NCBI GenBank assembly: GCA_024529925.1
Contig: JAFEUB010001381.1
Coordinates: 813,501 to 877,500, forward strand
Length of the DNA: 64,000 nucleotides
Direction of reading: 5' to 3'
Origin: Ophthalmolycus amberensis
Lineage: Eukaryota > Chordata > Actinopteri > Perciformes > Zoarcidae
Shown here: positions 50,076-63,671 of the stretch, in pieces
Layout: the number at the start of each line of letters is the position of its first letter
Numbering within the stretch: position 1 is the first letter of the stretch
Notes under the pieces: generated by a model
What the model was told of the DNA's origin: nothing
The model's input: only the letters and a program-made list of their open reading frames with translations
Database searches by the model: none
Made by a program: the position numbers and the translations under genes

Positions 50076-51405
50076 GAGAGGACGGCTATAATATAAATGT
50101 TCAAACTCTCACCTGGTTCATCGCAGAAATACGTAAACTTCACAACCAACAGTTCATGTTTTTTTGGGGACTTTTTGCTCCACCTGTCCACCTGGATGTA
50201 GCTTGTTGATACAATGAAATTGTTAGACAGTTTAATTACACATCCATCAGTTACAGATCAACATGATTCATTCGGAGTCTTTGTGTTCGTGGCCCCTGAT
50301 GGATGTACGTCAAATATTCTCTGTTTTATCTCTGTTTTTGGTCTCCACCACCTCCTGAGGGGATTATCTGTCTCTTTAGCTGCTAAATGCTCCACTGCAG
50401 GTTTATTCTGCAGTGATTCAATGGTTTTAATTTAGCGCCACCTACGGCTCATCTCCATGATCATCAAATAACATTAGTGGATGGAAACAAGCACTCGTTT
50501 GCATTTTCTATCGACAATTTTCTCAGACTTTTGGTTAAAATTTGCCCAACATTTGGATGGAACACTGTCTAGTGCAGCTCTATATTCATGAATCTTTTCA
50601 CACCTTTAATCACATTAGAATCATATACGTCACATAATTCATGTTTTGTTGATTGTTAGATTGATGACAGATGCTTCACCAAGGAGCATCTTGAGATAAA
50701 AGCTAACTGTTACCTGTGTTTATATATTTTTACTGTGCGTATTTTGGATTTCTGTTTATTGATATTTTATTGATATTTTATACGACTGTACAACAATTTC
50801 CCCTCGGTTAAATAGAGTTCTATCCTATATTTGTTTTTTGCAAATGTATTTATTTCAATCAATTGACTTTATTCTAATTTCACTTAATGCCTGTAAATGC
50901 AGAAAATAGCAGTTAAAGTATATTTATTTTGAAACTCCTGAGTTTGTATAGTCACCATGATATCTGACACAGAATCTAAAGGTGACGAACGCAATACAAT
51001 TATTGAAAAATGTAAAGTTACCGTCACTTAACACACGTTATTGGACATTGAAACCCATTTCAAGACACAAAAAGTTGCAAATCTGCACATTTTTCACAGT
51101 CAGTTGTTAAGAAACGACAACGAGAGGAGGAAAGCTCATCTCTTCGGTGTGGTTCATGTGCAGCGCTGATGTCAGCCGTCCTCTGGGTTTTCAGCTCTAA
51201 ACCAACACTGATTAATAATTTATGGCTCATCCCATTATGCCACTTTACACAGTTCAAAGGCGGCGCATTTGCATCCCAATTTGTTCACTGTGGTATAAAG
51301 ACACGCTCAGCCTTTTTGCATCAGTATTTTTCTTATAAATGGAATTCGGGACGCTCCGTCCTCACATCAGCGGATAAAGAAGATTAAAGTGAGGAGCATC
51401 CTGCG
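50076..51405. other. Intergenic with one dispersed repeat
   Basis: Holds at 50318-50405 a repeat (GTTTTTGGTCTCCACCACCT, CTTTAGCTGCTAAATGCTCC) also found at 54425-54600. Otherwise AT-rich with no gene. Confidence 0.5.
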
Positions 51406-51408
51406 TTC

Positions 51409-51452
51409 CCTCCTCCTCCTCCTCCTCCTCCTCCTCCTCCTCCTCCTCCTCC
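51409..51452 (+). repeat. (CTC)n microsatellite
   Basis: About 14 CTC units. Confidence 0.97.
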
Positions 51453-54420
51453 ATCTCGGCCTCGAGGCATTGATGTGTCTCGTGATGCTTCTGAGGAAGG
51501 CAGACATGAAATACAGTGAAGTTACATCCAGAGAAGAGGACTCGATGTGTGGTATCCCGGTTTGTAAAGAGGCTTTTTATTCTGTTGATAAAAGAGAAAC
51601 AAACAAAAGAATCTTATTGAACCACAGTATTACAGAAAAGGAAACATTTCTGCATTAAAATGTCTAAAAAACGACGAGACATGAGTTATTTGTTGAGTTG
51701 TTATATTATCCCAAACGTTTCCAACCAATGTTCGAACTCGGAGAAATCTGTTATTTTATCCAAGGTACCCAGGCTGTTATCATACGTTCGTAGCTATAGA
51801 AAATTAATCAGCTGTAACTAAATTGTTTCCTGTGGCCGGTAGTTTATTGTCGAAAAGACCGTATGTGGAAATCAACACGTTTTGCCGGACTTGCGTTGGA
51901 AAACGCACGAAAAATGAGGAGTAACTTTTTTGTAAGATATCATACAAACGGTTGTTTGAGGCTCTGTTGAGGTAACGGAGCATTTCTTTGGTTGCCAGTT
52001 GATGGGGTCACGTCTTCTTTACCCCTTTTAGTTGTTTTAACCTCTTGGGAAACAACGGATGATGCATGAGGAGTGTGAGGATGGAAGTCAGAGAGCCACT
52101 CTGTCGTTTACTATTGTTTGTATTGATTGAATGGAATTCGTGATGGAACGTTAGCTACAGCAGCTGTCATTGACTCATCGAATGGTAAGTTAACAAGCTA
52201 ACGTAACGTTAATTGCAACATTTAATATCTACGTAAAAACCTGTGGAGCTAACATTATCATAGTACGTTACCACATTAATTAGCGTTAGCACGTCTATGC
52301 TATGCTAGCTACTGAAGGTATACTAAATGTATGTAAATGATTGTCACAGTGAATAAAGAGGAACAGTTTTTTTATTAATTTCATCGTCTTCTGTCTCGAT
52401 CTCCTGAGGTGGTTCACTTTTACACTGTTAGCATTAGCTTTAGCTTCTATCTTTATCAGTTTGACATCCTGGATATATCCTTCAAACACATATTGTAGAT
52501 CCTTCTGTCTACTTTTCTCAAAAATCACTTTTTGTGTTTTCCTCAAAACTTAGATCTAATATATGTTGAGGAAGTGCAGTTAGTGACAGTGTGGGCTCCA
52601 TGCAGTATCAGCGGGGGGCATAAAAGTGACATTAATACAACTTGAATATATTACCTCGTCTGTGGACGCTTTCACGATCATTTCATGTCATTTCATGTCA
52701 TTCATGATCAATTCATTTAATTTAATAACATCATATTGCTGATAAAGAATATATGTATTTTTGGAATGATATGATTTAAACAACAATGTAATATAACAAG
52801 GGCAGTAAAAAAGGGAAACTGGGTGTTAAAGGGTTCAAAAATCACCCAAAACACAAGTTTCTGTTGATCCTTTCACATTCATTTTCCTTTCACAAAACTA
52901 CACGAATGATACTTTTGTTGTTTTTAGGTCAAATAATTATTAATTGCTTAAACATTTAAAAGTGACACCTGAACCCCTCAAAAATCTATTTTTCTTTCGT
53001 GAACAAACAAAAGGTATCTTCCTTTGGAAAGAATAAAGGTTAAAAGGATGTAACTTTTTTATTTTTTTTTTACAAAATTAAAAAGATCGACAACAACAAC
53101 AAAGCAACAGGAGGTTAGTTAAGAAACGCGCCATTAACATCCTGCTGAAAGGAGGCCGAGCTGCATTAAATGTCACTGCATACATCTGCTTTCTTACAAA
53201 TGACTATTGATTGTGAGCCCGACACACTCGGCCCAAAAAACTCCTTTATTTACAGCTTTTGGTTTTCCAAGCTGTTTTTAGGGCGATAACGCTTTTGTTG
53301 GTCCCCGTCGCTCGCCGCTGCTTCTGGCTCGCCACTTGTTTTCTGTGTGAATCCCTCCACATCGGACAGATATGTACAGTCTCCCTCATGTCTCATTTCA
53401 ATTGGCCTCCATCTGTTTTGTCTATCCATGAAAAGGTCTATTATGATCCTCAGCTCTTTGTACAAATGGACTACTAAGCCGATAGGGACCCTCATCGACC
53501 CCCCTCCTCATTGACAACCCCCCCCCCCCGAAACATTAGCCCTGGATTCCAAGGAGCTCGTCCTGCCTCCTACTTTAATTATCCAGCGCCGGGCGGAGGG
53601 ATTCTTAATTTTAATGAGTTTTAAAAAGCTCCGTCTTCAGATTCACTGCAGAAAAGAACCAGAGAGGGACGGGAGGGAGGGGTCTTTATTAACCCTACAG
53701 TGACTAGCTAATGTGATTGAAGTGGAACCACCTGGCGGAGGGGGGGGGGGGTTGGACTGTATAGTCAGCTGCCACTGAAGGCCGGCGAGTGGGGAGGACC
53801 AGGTGCTGCGCTCCAGCCTCTTTAATTGTTGCCATGTAATAGCTTGCTTCAGTGCACAGTACGGCTTGGGGCTAGGATAAAAAAAAAGCTGTTTCTGCTA
53901 GCTAGCACACAGGACTCCATTTTCTTTCACTGCATCCCCCCACCTCTATCTTTTAACCCCCCCCCCCTGCAACACACACAGACAGACACTCCTTCAGTCG
54001 TAATGGAAGAAGAGGGAAGGGACTCTGGATGAAAGGAGGCCAGGAGTGCTGCTCTTATTTGGCTACGTGGCTCGAGGAGGATGTCTGAGGTGAGCAGCCA
54101 CCGTGTCCGGGGGTTTGGATGTGTCTCTATCTGCTGCTGGATGGAGCAGAAAATGCTTTCTTCAGAACGTATGACGCCTGAACTCTGGGAGCCGCCGAGG
54201 GCCAAACCTCCAAGGGTCACAAGAAAGAGAGCGTCACCGTCTGCTGAGGCAGGCATGAGCCTCTTCATCGTTATTCTAACAATTAATCAATGACTGGGTC
54301 TGTAATTTAGAAACAAAATGTAATCTTCAGTACGTTTTCATTCCAGGACAATCAATAGTTCAAAAAGTGCCAAAAATGCCGGTCTCACTATATTAAGAAT
54401 TATTTGACATGAATTTGAAT
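51453..54420. other. Intergenic, no recognised gene
   Basis: AT-rich intergenic DNA. 53100-53760 has blocks low in simple repeats with homeodomain-like TTTAATTATCC and TTCTTAATTTTAATGAG sites, and is a candidate for conserved non-coding sequence. It also holds C/G homopolymer runs (53519-53528, 53743-53753, 53958-53968). Confidence 0.35.
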
Positions 54421-54424
54421 CTCA

Positions 54425-54600
54425 TATTGTTTCTCTTTTTGTTCTGTTTTTGGTCCCCACCACCGCCTGAGGGAAAAAGATGGCTCTTTAGTTGCTAAAT
54501 GCTCCACTGTGTTCACCAGCTCTCTAACTGAGTCTGTCTGCTGTTTGCTGCTAATCAGGTAATGTCCAGTGGGTGTAAAATAACGGGACGTAGTGACCGC
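54425..54600 (+). repeat. Dispersed fish repeat (second copy of the 50.3 kb type)
   Basis: Shares GTTTTTGGTCCCCACCACC and CTTTAGTTGCTAAATGCTCC with 50318-50405 and continues through CACCAGCTCTCTAACTGAGT. Confidence 0.65.
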
Positions 54601-54667
54601 GACGTCTGCCGTTGGTTTTGAAGCCTCGCATTCGGCATTTTGATCCGTCGCCATCTTGGTTTTTATG

Positions 54668-54900
54668 CCCCCGTGCAGGCGATAGCCGTGGCTGCAGGCA
54701 TTGTGTTTTCAGGTCGTCCATCCGGATGAATGGATTTGATTTTGGTGGTCAAAGATCACTGTGACCTGTGACCTGTCCCATTCTCAAGAAAATAAATATC
54801 TGAGGAACGCCTTGTGGGGATTTCATCCAACTGGACTCAAGAGTTAACTGATTATAATTTGGTGGTCAAAACATGTTTTTGGCCAAAACTCAAGAATTCA
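54668..54900 (+). repeat. Dispersed fish repeat (GGTGGTCAAAG...GTGACCTGT type)
   Basis: Contains TTTTGGTGGTCAAAGATCAC, TGTGACCTGTGACCTGTCCC and GAACGCCTTGTGGGGATTTC, hallmarks of an abundant non-autonomous teleost repeat, recognised from memory. Confidence 0.55.
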
Positions 54901-55779
54901 TATGTTGTTTATGACAATTTCACACAATATCAATTCGGATGAAATAATCTTGGACATATGTAAGCTGACACTTGACTGGTCGCCGGAGGCGTTAAACAGT
55001 GAGGTGGTAATTGTAGTTTGAGACCAGAAGTGACCACATTTGGACGAGAGGGTGGAGGTGATGGGTGGAGCGAGGGCTTTGAAGGTAATTTGACATAGTG
55101 GCCAAACGGTGGAATTACAGCATCCGCGTCCCTATTATACATCCATGGACGGGCCCAGGTATGGTGAAAACTGAACTGATGTATTCCTCACCAGCAGTTT
55201 GATTGTGCAGTATATCTTCTCTTCCAGGAGGGACTCAGTTTAAAATGTGGGAGCTCAGAGAGACTGTAGATGTAACATAATCTTCCTGAGACTGTGGCCA
55301 CAGATGGAGCTGATGCAGCGACGAGGATCAGTGGGACGAAGTGCTGAGTGCTGCTGCGTTCAGGGACCTTCAACCTCCCCGCTGCACCGGCTGCCAGGTA
55401 ACCGTCCACAGGGCCGGGCTGACCCGATCTCCTGCGGGACCCCCGGGGGGGCCGGGGAGGGGCCCGGCTGGGACCGAAGCAGCAGTAGGGTTATTCTGCT
55501 TACAGATAACACAACAACACGGTGATTGTTTTGAAGCTATCATAACCTTTAAATGTTAAAGCAAAAGAGTAAATACATGCTGCCATCATACTAATACCGA
55601 TACAGAATGTCAAGATATATACATCAAGTAGTTCAAAATGCTGTTGTATTGTGTTAATATGCTTGCACTTTATTCAGTCCATTCTCAAGTTAATAGTAAT
55701 TAAGATATCAACAAAATAAAAATATAAAACCCCCAAATATGTTCAGTTAACAGTGAAATCTAAACAGAGAAAAACTCCT
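54901..55779. other. Intergenic, no recognised gene
   Basis: No supported gene. A short GC-rich patch lies at 55370-55490. Confidence 0.4.
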
Positions 55780-55950
55780 CCTACAATGTTTACTGAGGTA
55801 ATAAATCAAGAGAGAAGTAGAGTCATTTTCTCATAGACTTCTATACAACCAGAGGAGTCGCCCCCTGGTGGACACTAGAGAGGAATGCAGCTTTAACTCA
55901 TGAAGCATCAGCTTCACTTGGCAGAACCGGAGGTTGCTGCCTGATTGGTG
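55780..55950 (+). repeat. Dispersed repeat family A, copy 5
   Basis: From ACAATGTTTACTGAGGTAAT through GAGTCGCCCCCTGGTGGACA to GCTTCACTTGGCAGAACCGG. Confidence 0.7.
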
Positions 55951-57154
55951 AACATAACACATGAAGACGTCCGGTGAACGTCCACCTGAAAGCAAACAAA
56001 GATACACTTTACATTGAGATTAAAAGCGTCTCCTTTTCAGAGCGTCTCTCTTTTCTGTGAAACATTTGTGGAACTAAAACACCCCAAACACCCACAATCT
56101 GCTGAATATTTTAAGTGCTCTCCAGAGCACTTCTGTCATGTCGTGGCAAAGTGAAATAAGGAATTAATTTCCCTTGCCTGCTGAATACTGGTGCGTCACA
56201 CATGAAAGCATTTAATCAGAGTGCCGCAAAAAAAAGAAGAAATATGACAAACAAAAGGAGGATAACAAGACGGAAATTGAACTTTAAATCCTCTCGTAGG
56301 ACCTCTGAGTTGTCAGTCAGTCGTGTTGGTTCCGTGTTTACAAATGGATGAATTGAATACTTGCAGCTCTAATACTCTGAGCTGCTTCATCCTGCCGGTG
56401 CTCAGCTTTCTTTGAGGGGGAATGTATCTGTATAACGTCTCTCCATTTGACGGCCCTTCGGGAGAACAAAGGGGCTCAGCGCTAATGCAGCGAAAAACCA
56501 ACCGCCGGCTTTTCCTATTGAGCGAGGTGCCAAGACGCACCGGGCTTTTAATGCCGACGCCGGGCCGCGAGGGAATCGTCTTCAAAGCCTAATGCAAAGT
56601 GAGTCATCCGCCGCGCCGTCTCGCATTAAGTCCCCCTTTAATTCAGCCCCCTTTTGGTTCATTATTTGCGATTGTGTTTTCCCCATCTGAGCCGGTGTCA
56701 ACAATAAAAAAAATTGTAGGAGAAAAAAAAGGCTTTTAGCGATCGACCTAAACGTGGCCCACACCTGCACCTCGCCAAACACAGACAACCAGCAGGTGGG
56801 CGATCCGGTCTCACGCTATTGTTGCTGTTTTGTTGTTGTTATTTATTTACAGGAGATGAGATGAGGGAGCTGTGCCAGGGAGTGATTTGGCAACCGGCAC
56901 GGTGGCGTCCAGCGGAGCGCCCGGTCCAGCCAGCGGACAGAGAGCCATCTGTGGGGGACAGACATGGTAGACATCTCCCGGCTTGTCTGTTTCTGTCTCA
57001 AATGGTGCCAAGAAGTGATGGCACGAGGCTGGTTTTTCATCTTGTCACGCTGCTCTGAGTAAGCGGCAGTGACATGAAGGCACCGTGGCCAAAAAAAAGC
57101 CGTTCCTCGAATGTCCACTTGGGGCTCTAAAAGTGAGTCAATCCCAGGCTGCAA
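55951..57154. other. Intergenic, possible conserved non-coding DNA
   Basis: No gene. 56380-57020 is repeat-poor with balanced composition and contains TTTAATGCCG, CTAATGCAAAGTGAGTCA and ATTAAG motifs. It is suggestive of regulatory DNA, but only a cross-species comparison could show it. Confidence 0.3.
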
Positions 57155-57395
57155 CCTCCGGTTCTGCTGAGTAAAGCCGATGTGTCTCAAAGCTGCATTC
57201 TCTCTAATGACCACCAGGGGGCGACTCCTCTGGTTGTATAGAAGTCTATGAGAAAATGACTCTACTTCTCTCTTGATTTATTCCCTCAGTAAACATTGTA
57301 AACATGAGTTTATGTCTCAATCTCTAGTTTCAAGTCTTCTTCAACACAGCATGATGTTCATTTAGTAACTTATGCTCCATTTAGACTCAAATCCA
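57155..57395 (-). repeat. Dispersed repeat family A, copy 6
   Basis: Reverse-strand copy covering AAGCTGCATTCTCTCTAATG, GGGGGCGACTCCTCTGGTTG and CAAGTCTTCTTCAACACAGC, then ATGATGTTCATTTAGTAAC. Confidence 0.7.
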
Positions 57396-58870
57396 CACTT
57401 ACCTAAATGTTGGACATATAGATTCCATTGTTTGAAAATGTTTGTAAAATATATTATCAAAGAAATTAAACTTGCGTTATTTTGTGATTTATGGCATTAT
57501 AACGGTGTTATTCTGCACTAAAGACATGTTTGAGTTATCTCTTCTAGTCATGATGGTTCTGTTTCTATAGAGGCGACTTATATATTGCAGTGAAAATCAA
57601 AGCCACAGAGAGAGAAATGTGACAGAAGCCAAACTGCTTTGGGGTTTTGAAGCTCATGACTTTCTTCCCCCTTCAGTCAAAACTAGTGATCCATCCCATG
57701 ATGCACCACAGTGCGCATTAAAAAACCAGCAGCAGCAACAGAGCGACGCTGCCTGCAACTTCAGGAGAAGCAGAATGCTGATGTAGAGTGCGAGAATGTC
57801 CCCGAGGTTCAATTACCGAGCCGCCACAGGTCCTCTCAGCCTTCATTAGCCGCCCGCTGGAGCGGTCGCTCCTTCCACCAGACCCCGGCGGAGGGTTTCT
57901 GCCGTATTGTGCCGAGCCCCGGTGGAGATGCCTCTCTCTCTAATGATCACACGAAGTGCTTTTCTCATAACTCGGGAGGCGCTGCTGTGTGCTGTTATGT
58001 GGTTTGTTAATACGGCGGGGAGGAGGAGGGTTATCTGTCAGCACCGTTCCCACCAGAGCTGTGACCCAGACGCCCTGGTGGTGCTGGTGGTGGTAGCGGT
58101 GGCGTGCCCAGACAGGATGGAGGCTGATCAGGGCTCAGCAGGGGACAGAAAGGGTTACTTCTACTCTGGATGCACCGCAGTTCAGTCCAGTCACACCTTC
58201 ATTTCACAGTTCTGCTGGCGGTGAAGTGAGAAACATCTCAGTCGACTTTCTGCATCGTTTCCAGTCCGACTTCTCTCTGTGAAAAGTTATAGATGTTATA
58301 AATATAAAAAGAACCAAAGAACAATGTATTCTTGACTGGTTTTATTACATAGATTGAAATTATACATAGTTTATGGGATATATATATATTTGTATTATGG
58401 CTTGGCAATATGGAGAATATCATATATCGACAATAATAAAGTGTTTACTAAATATTAACATGATTGGATTTTAGATAAATAATCATTAATGTTGATATAA
58501 TGATTGGAAAAAGGCCAATAATAGAACTGCACATTAAACTCGTAAGAAAACACTCGTGCCATATTACAATGTTCAAAATCAAAGATGTTATAGTCTCACG
58601 ATACCAATATATAATATCAATACTGTGAATTTATATATAATATTAAGACTGGGAATACTGTGTTAATTAACAGGAGGTTTTTACCATGTTTACCATTTTA
58701 CCGACCGCAGAAGACAAAAATTCAAAGAAAGAACTACAACCACATTCAAAGAACTGAATACATGTTTATCTTGAAACCAAAGAATTAGGATATAATTCTT
58801 CACAGCATTGGTGGAAAATATGTAAAAGCATATTTACTCAAGTACTGTATGCGCAATTCTGTACTTTATA
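57396..58870. other. Intergenic, no recognised gene
   Basis: 57700-58020 is repeat-poor; the remainder is AT-rich. A family C-like fragment lies near 58800-58870. Confidence 0.4.
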
Positions 58871-58871
58871 C

Positions 58872-58985
58872 TTAAAGCTACTACGAGGAACTTTTTATTT
58901 TCTGTATTTTGGCGGCCCCTGTGGACAGAACTGGTAGTGTTTCTGATCACCAGAGTATCTTTAGAAAACCTCTCTTATTTTTGTG
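58872..58985 (+). repeat. Dispersed repeat family B, copy 2
   Basis: Contains TTAAAGCTACTACGAGGAAC, GGCCCCTGTGGACAG relatives and GTGTTTCTGATCACCAGAG. Confidence 0.6.
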
Positions 58986-61915
58986 AAAACCGACTTCAGA
59001 ATAGTTCTGATCCTGATGAATCAGTTAATCTATAAAATGCTGCTGTATAGTACAAAAGTATTATAATTCAGTAATGTTACACTATTAAAGGGACGAATAC
59101 TTTAAAAAGTATATTTATGTATTTATTATGTCTGAAGAGCTAAGAATCGATCATTTTGTTCTTGTTTTAGCTCCAGAATATATTTAATGAAACACTTTGT
59201 GTTGAAGACAAACAAAAAATAAAATCATTATTTTCACGGTGACTGAATTTCATCCATGAGGAACAATCTCATTCAGCAGCAATCACGCCTCATCTCTGTT
59301 ACAGCACCGTCTTAATTTCTTAAACCCTAGACGCAGATGAAAATTGAATCTGCTCACTTAGTCGCTTTACCGGAGATGGAAATTAGATCACGGCTCATCT
59401 CGACGCCGAACCATCTGGGACGGGAGATTCGGAGATTCGTATCTTTTTCAGCGCCTTCGTTTGTTTCCTCTTCTAGAAACAAACAAGAAAGAATGAGGAC
59501 GAAAAAAAAACAGGTTTTAACTTCCTGACAACGACCTGAAACCTGAAGTGACCGGTACTTAAGCTCACTGATTGGATGTCTATCGACCGCAATGCACCTT
59601 GGGAGTCGCAGTTAACTTTCCCTCATTGTTTTTATTTTTAATCAAAGAACAAGACGTTTTCTCACCAGTTGTTCATCTTTACTACTGAACACCGTCATTA
59701 AGAAAAATACATGTGAATTTTACTTCCGACACATATCTTCCCATTTTGAATCTATTGAGAACACATCGTCACACAAACAGTTTTATGACATTTTCTTTAA
59801 GTTTGACCTAAATTGCTAAAACCCATAATTCCCAAATGATTCAAGGAGTTCATAATAAGTCATCTTTAGATGTGTTGTGTGTTTTGGAACAAGATGTTTC
59901 TTTAAGCTGAGCTCAGCAGCTTAAGTTACTAGTTGTGAAGCACGTGAACGGACCGTTATGTGTGTATGTATTTTAAAAACAATGACTGTGGTCACTCTCA
60001 GAGAGAGTGGAGCTGATTAAGCAAACGTCTCTGGAGTGTTGAGTCACTCTTTACCCATCAGAGGAACGTCTTGTTTCTTAACTTTAAGGACACACCTGCT
60101 TCCCAAAGCAGCAGACTGACGGAGACGCTCTCTAAAACATGGCCGCCTCTCCTTCGCTCTGTAACCATGTTTCCAGCTGCAGGAAGGGCCTATAGGGAGC
60201 TCCCCTCCACGTCTGCTGGGAGATAATGACCTGTCAAACAGGCCAGAAGAGTTTGGTGTCCGTCACATCATCTTTGAGGTGAGAGACTTCTCGTCATGCT
60301 CTGCCATCGCAGTAATCCCCCTCGCCTGCAGCTCCATTAGGCAATGAAACAAGTTGTCCAACTGTGGGGTTCGGAGGGGGTTAATCCGGCTGCAGGCCTC
60401 AGCTGCCGCCGTCCAAAAACCTTTTCAAACCTCTGTCACTTCATGAGGACTTCAGACGACCCTTATTGATTCAGGTCTGCACACACACACTCACACTCAC
60501 ACACACACACACACACCCTCCAGCTACAACACCGGGGTGCCGTAATGTTTCTATTACTGATTCCTGTCATTGTTCGGGGTTTTGACAGCAGAGATTTGAA
60601 CCGTCTGGCTTCACAATTAAACATTTTAGGATTCTCTAAACCCGTGATTTTATTATATCGGTTTGTTCTGTACACATTCAAATCTATTACACGTCTGTCC
60701 GTCATGGAAGAGATCCCAGGACAGAAGGTGTTGAGTTATTTACAGATTAATAAGCTCCTTGACGGAAATTTTAGATTTTGGGCTATTGTTTTTAGAAAAT
60801 ATACATATGAATATCTGCAGTTATGTTGTTTTGTCAACAATATGTTTGGGAGTGTAAAAATGTAATCAAATGACTCAATATTGAAATGTTCCTCTATTCC
60901 GTTGAGCTTCTTTTAGCTCATTTTGTTGGTTTTTCGTCACATTTACTGTTTTGATTGAGTCTCACGGCTCTCATCAGCCTCGTTTCCTGCAGGTAGCTGT
61001 TTTAAAACAAAAATTTAAATTCTGATTAATCCTGTTTTTATGTAAGTCCATAAAAACGACTTCAACAATTAACTATCAAAATATTTGTTGATTACTTTTC
61101 TGTCGATCGACTAACCCATTAATGAGCTTATCCTTTCAATATATATATATAATATAAATATAGCAACACAATTAACAATGGGTTCACGTGCATATGGTTC
61201 CTTCAAGTGTTAATATGTTTCTAAAATCAGAAGCCAGGAGACAAACATAGCTCCACGCAGAGGGGTCACAGGTCACGGAGAGCCGTCGGAGCAGATGGAG
61301 CTTCAGAGTGGGACGTTTTATATCGATATAAAGTACAAACAAACCCTCACAAGGCCGTTCCGTCAGCTGCTCTCTGAATACAGAGAATCACAAACAGATG
61401 TATTCTTTCTGCGGATCAATACTCGGGCCTCCTCACCACGAAAGATACTGGCTCTTATTTTGTAAATAAAAAGCTCTGCTCCTACGGAGATCAAGGACCC
61501 GGGTTCCTTTTAAATCAATTAATAAATGCAGTTACATGCAGGCATGTGGGGGGAAAAATATTCAGCTAATTGAAGTTTGTGCGTTGTTATTTTTTTTTAA
61601 ACGGTCCAAAAAGTGAAAATGGAGCTCTTGGGAATGACTCATTACGTTAACGAAAACAAACCCACGACGTGTTTCAGTTCAATGTCAGCAATCATTTTGT
61701 TCTGAGTGGGTGTCAATGTTCTGAAAATGGACGTTTGTAAAGTCCTCATTTAGGCTTTTTATATAATTGTCAAAGGATGTTGTGACGCTGTAAACTGTAA
61801 AAATGTGATTTTGTGGTGAAGCTTTGGTTGAACTGGTAACGACCCACAAAATCACCAGTAAACCAACATCAAGCTGACGTTTAATGCTCGATATCTACGA
61901 CTTCAGATATTTATT
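58986..61915. other. Intergenic, no recognised gene
   Basis: AT-rich, with a CA-rich microsatellite (60479-60517) and an AT repeat (61139-61160). The stretch 60060-60460 is repeat-poor. No coding region is supported. Confidence 0.4.
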
Positions 61916-61919
61916 CAGT

Positions 61920-63100
61920 CTCAGTCTAGTCCTGATCCTCTATGAACCAGTCTCAGTGTTGTCCTGATCCTCTATATGAACCAGTCTCAGTGTAGTCCTG
62001 ATCCTCTATATGAACCAGTCTCAGTGTTGTCCTGATCCTCTATATGAACCAGTCTCAGTCTAGTCCTGATCCTCTATATGAACCAGTCTCAGTCTAGTCC
62101 TGATCCTCTATATGAACCAGTCTCAGTCTAGTCCTGATCCTCTATATGAACCAGTCTCAGTGTTGTCCTGATCCTCTATATGAACCAGTCTCAGTGTTGT
62201 CCTGATCCTCTATATGAACCAGTCTCAGTGTTGTCCTGATCCTCTATATGAACCAGTCTCAGTGTAGTCCTGATCCTCTATATGAACCAGTCTCAGTGTT
62301 GTCCTGATCCTCTATATGAACCAGTCTCAGTGTAGTCCTGATCCTCTATATGAACCAGTCTCAGTCTAGTCCTGATCCTCTATATGAACCAGTCTCAGTG
62401 TAGTCCTGATCCTCTATATGAACCAGTCTCAGTGTAGTCCTGATCGTCTATATGAACCAGTCTCAGTGTAGTCCTGATCCTCTATATGAACCAGTCTCAG
62501 TCTAGTCCTGATCCTCTATATGAACCAGTCTCAGTCTAGTCCTGATCGTCTATATGAACCAGTCTCAGTGTAGTCCTGATCCTCTATATGAACCAGTCTC
62601 AGTCTAGTCCTGATCCTCTATATGAACCAGTCTCAGTGTAGTCCTGATCCTCTATATGAACCAGTCTCAGTGTAGTCCTGATCGTCTATATGAACCAGTC
62701 TCAGTGTAGTCCTGATCCTCTATGTGAACCAGTCTCAGTGTAGTCCTGATCCTCTATATGAACCAGTCTCAGTGTAGTCCTGATCCTCTATATGAACCAG
62801 TCTCAGTGTAGTCCTGATCCTCTATGTGAACCAGTCTCAGTGTAGTCCTGATCCTCTATATGAACCAGTCTCAGTGTAGTCCTGATCCTCTATGTGAACC
62901 AGTCTCAGTGTAGTCCTGATCCTCTATATGAACCAGTCTCAGTGTAGTCCTGATCCTCTATATGAACCAGTCTCAGTGTAGTCCTGATCCTCTATATGAA
63001 CCAGTCTCAGTGTAGTCCTGATCCTCTATGTGAACCAGTCTCAGTGTAGTCCTGGTCCTCTATGTGAACCAGTCTCAGTGTAGTCCTGGTCCTCTATCAG
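61920..63100 (+). repeat. 34-bp satellite, about 34 units
   Basis: The unit is CCAGTCTCAGTGTAGTCCTG followed by ATCCTCTATATGAA. Variants are GTGTTG, GTCTAG, ATCGTC and TATGTG. The left third mixes GTGTTG and GTCTAG types, while the right third is almost pure GTGTAG, so homogenisation is local. A single copy of the same sequence begins the duplicated segment at 22.64 kb. Confidence 0.97.
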
Positions 63101-63660
63101 ACATCCATCAGTAGAGAGACCATCAGAGAGAAGATGGTCTGTTTCTATAGAGTTATTCTTGATGCTCGTCATCGGAGCCACCGGGTCGGATTCTGGTGAA
63201 ACCAGATGAACTCATGCAGGTTCACCAGAACCTCCTTCAGCTCAGACTCCAGCAGAGACCAGTCCACCGTGGACAGATCCAGATCCTCCAGCAGAGACCG
63301 GTCCACCATGGACAGACCGGTCCACTGTGGACAGACCCAGATCCTCCAGCAGAGACCGGTCCACCGTGGACAGACCCAGATCCTCCAGCAGAGACCGGTC
63401 CACCGTGGACAGACCCAGATCCTCCAGTAGAGACCGGTCCACCGTGGACAGACCCAGAACCTCCAGCAGAGACCGGTCCACCGTGGACAGACCCAGATCC
63501 TCCAGCAGAGACCGGTCCACCGTGGACAGACCCAGATCCTCCAGTAGAGACCGGTCCACCGTGGACAGACCCAGAACCTCCAGCAGAGACCGGTCTACCG
63601 TGGACAGACCCAGAACCTCCAGCAGAGACCGGTCCACCATGGACAGACCCAGATCCGGCT
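63066..63660. repeat. Duplicated segment, copy 2, with expanded 39-bp array
   Basis: Second copy of 22637-23026 in the same orientation, about 40 kb away. The 39-bp unit (GAGACCGGTCCACCGTGGAC, AGACCCAGATCCTCCAGCA) occurs about ten times, with variants AACCTCCAG and TCCAGTAG. A 5-bp CAGAT insertion breaks the minus-strand frame that is open at 22.6 kb. Confidence 0.93.
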
Positions 63661-63671
63661 TTCACCTGCAG

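Noticed and set aside
61920..63100. CRISPR-like look of 34-bp direct repeats
   Set aside because: The repeats are contiguous with no unique spacers, and the host is a vertebrate.
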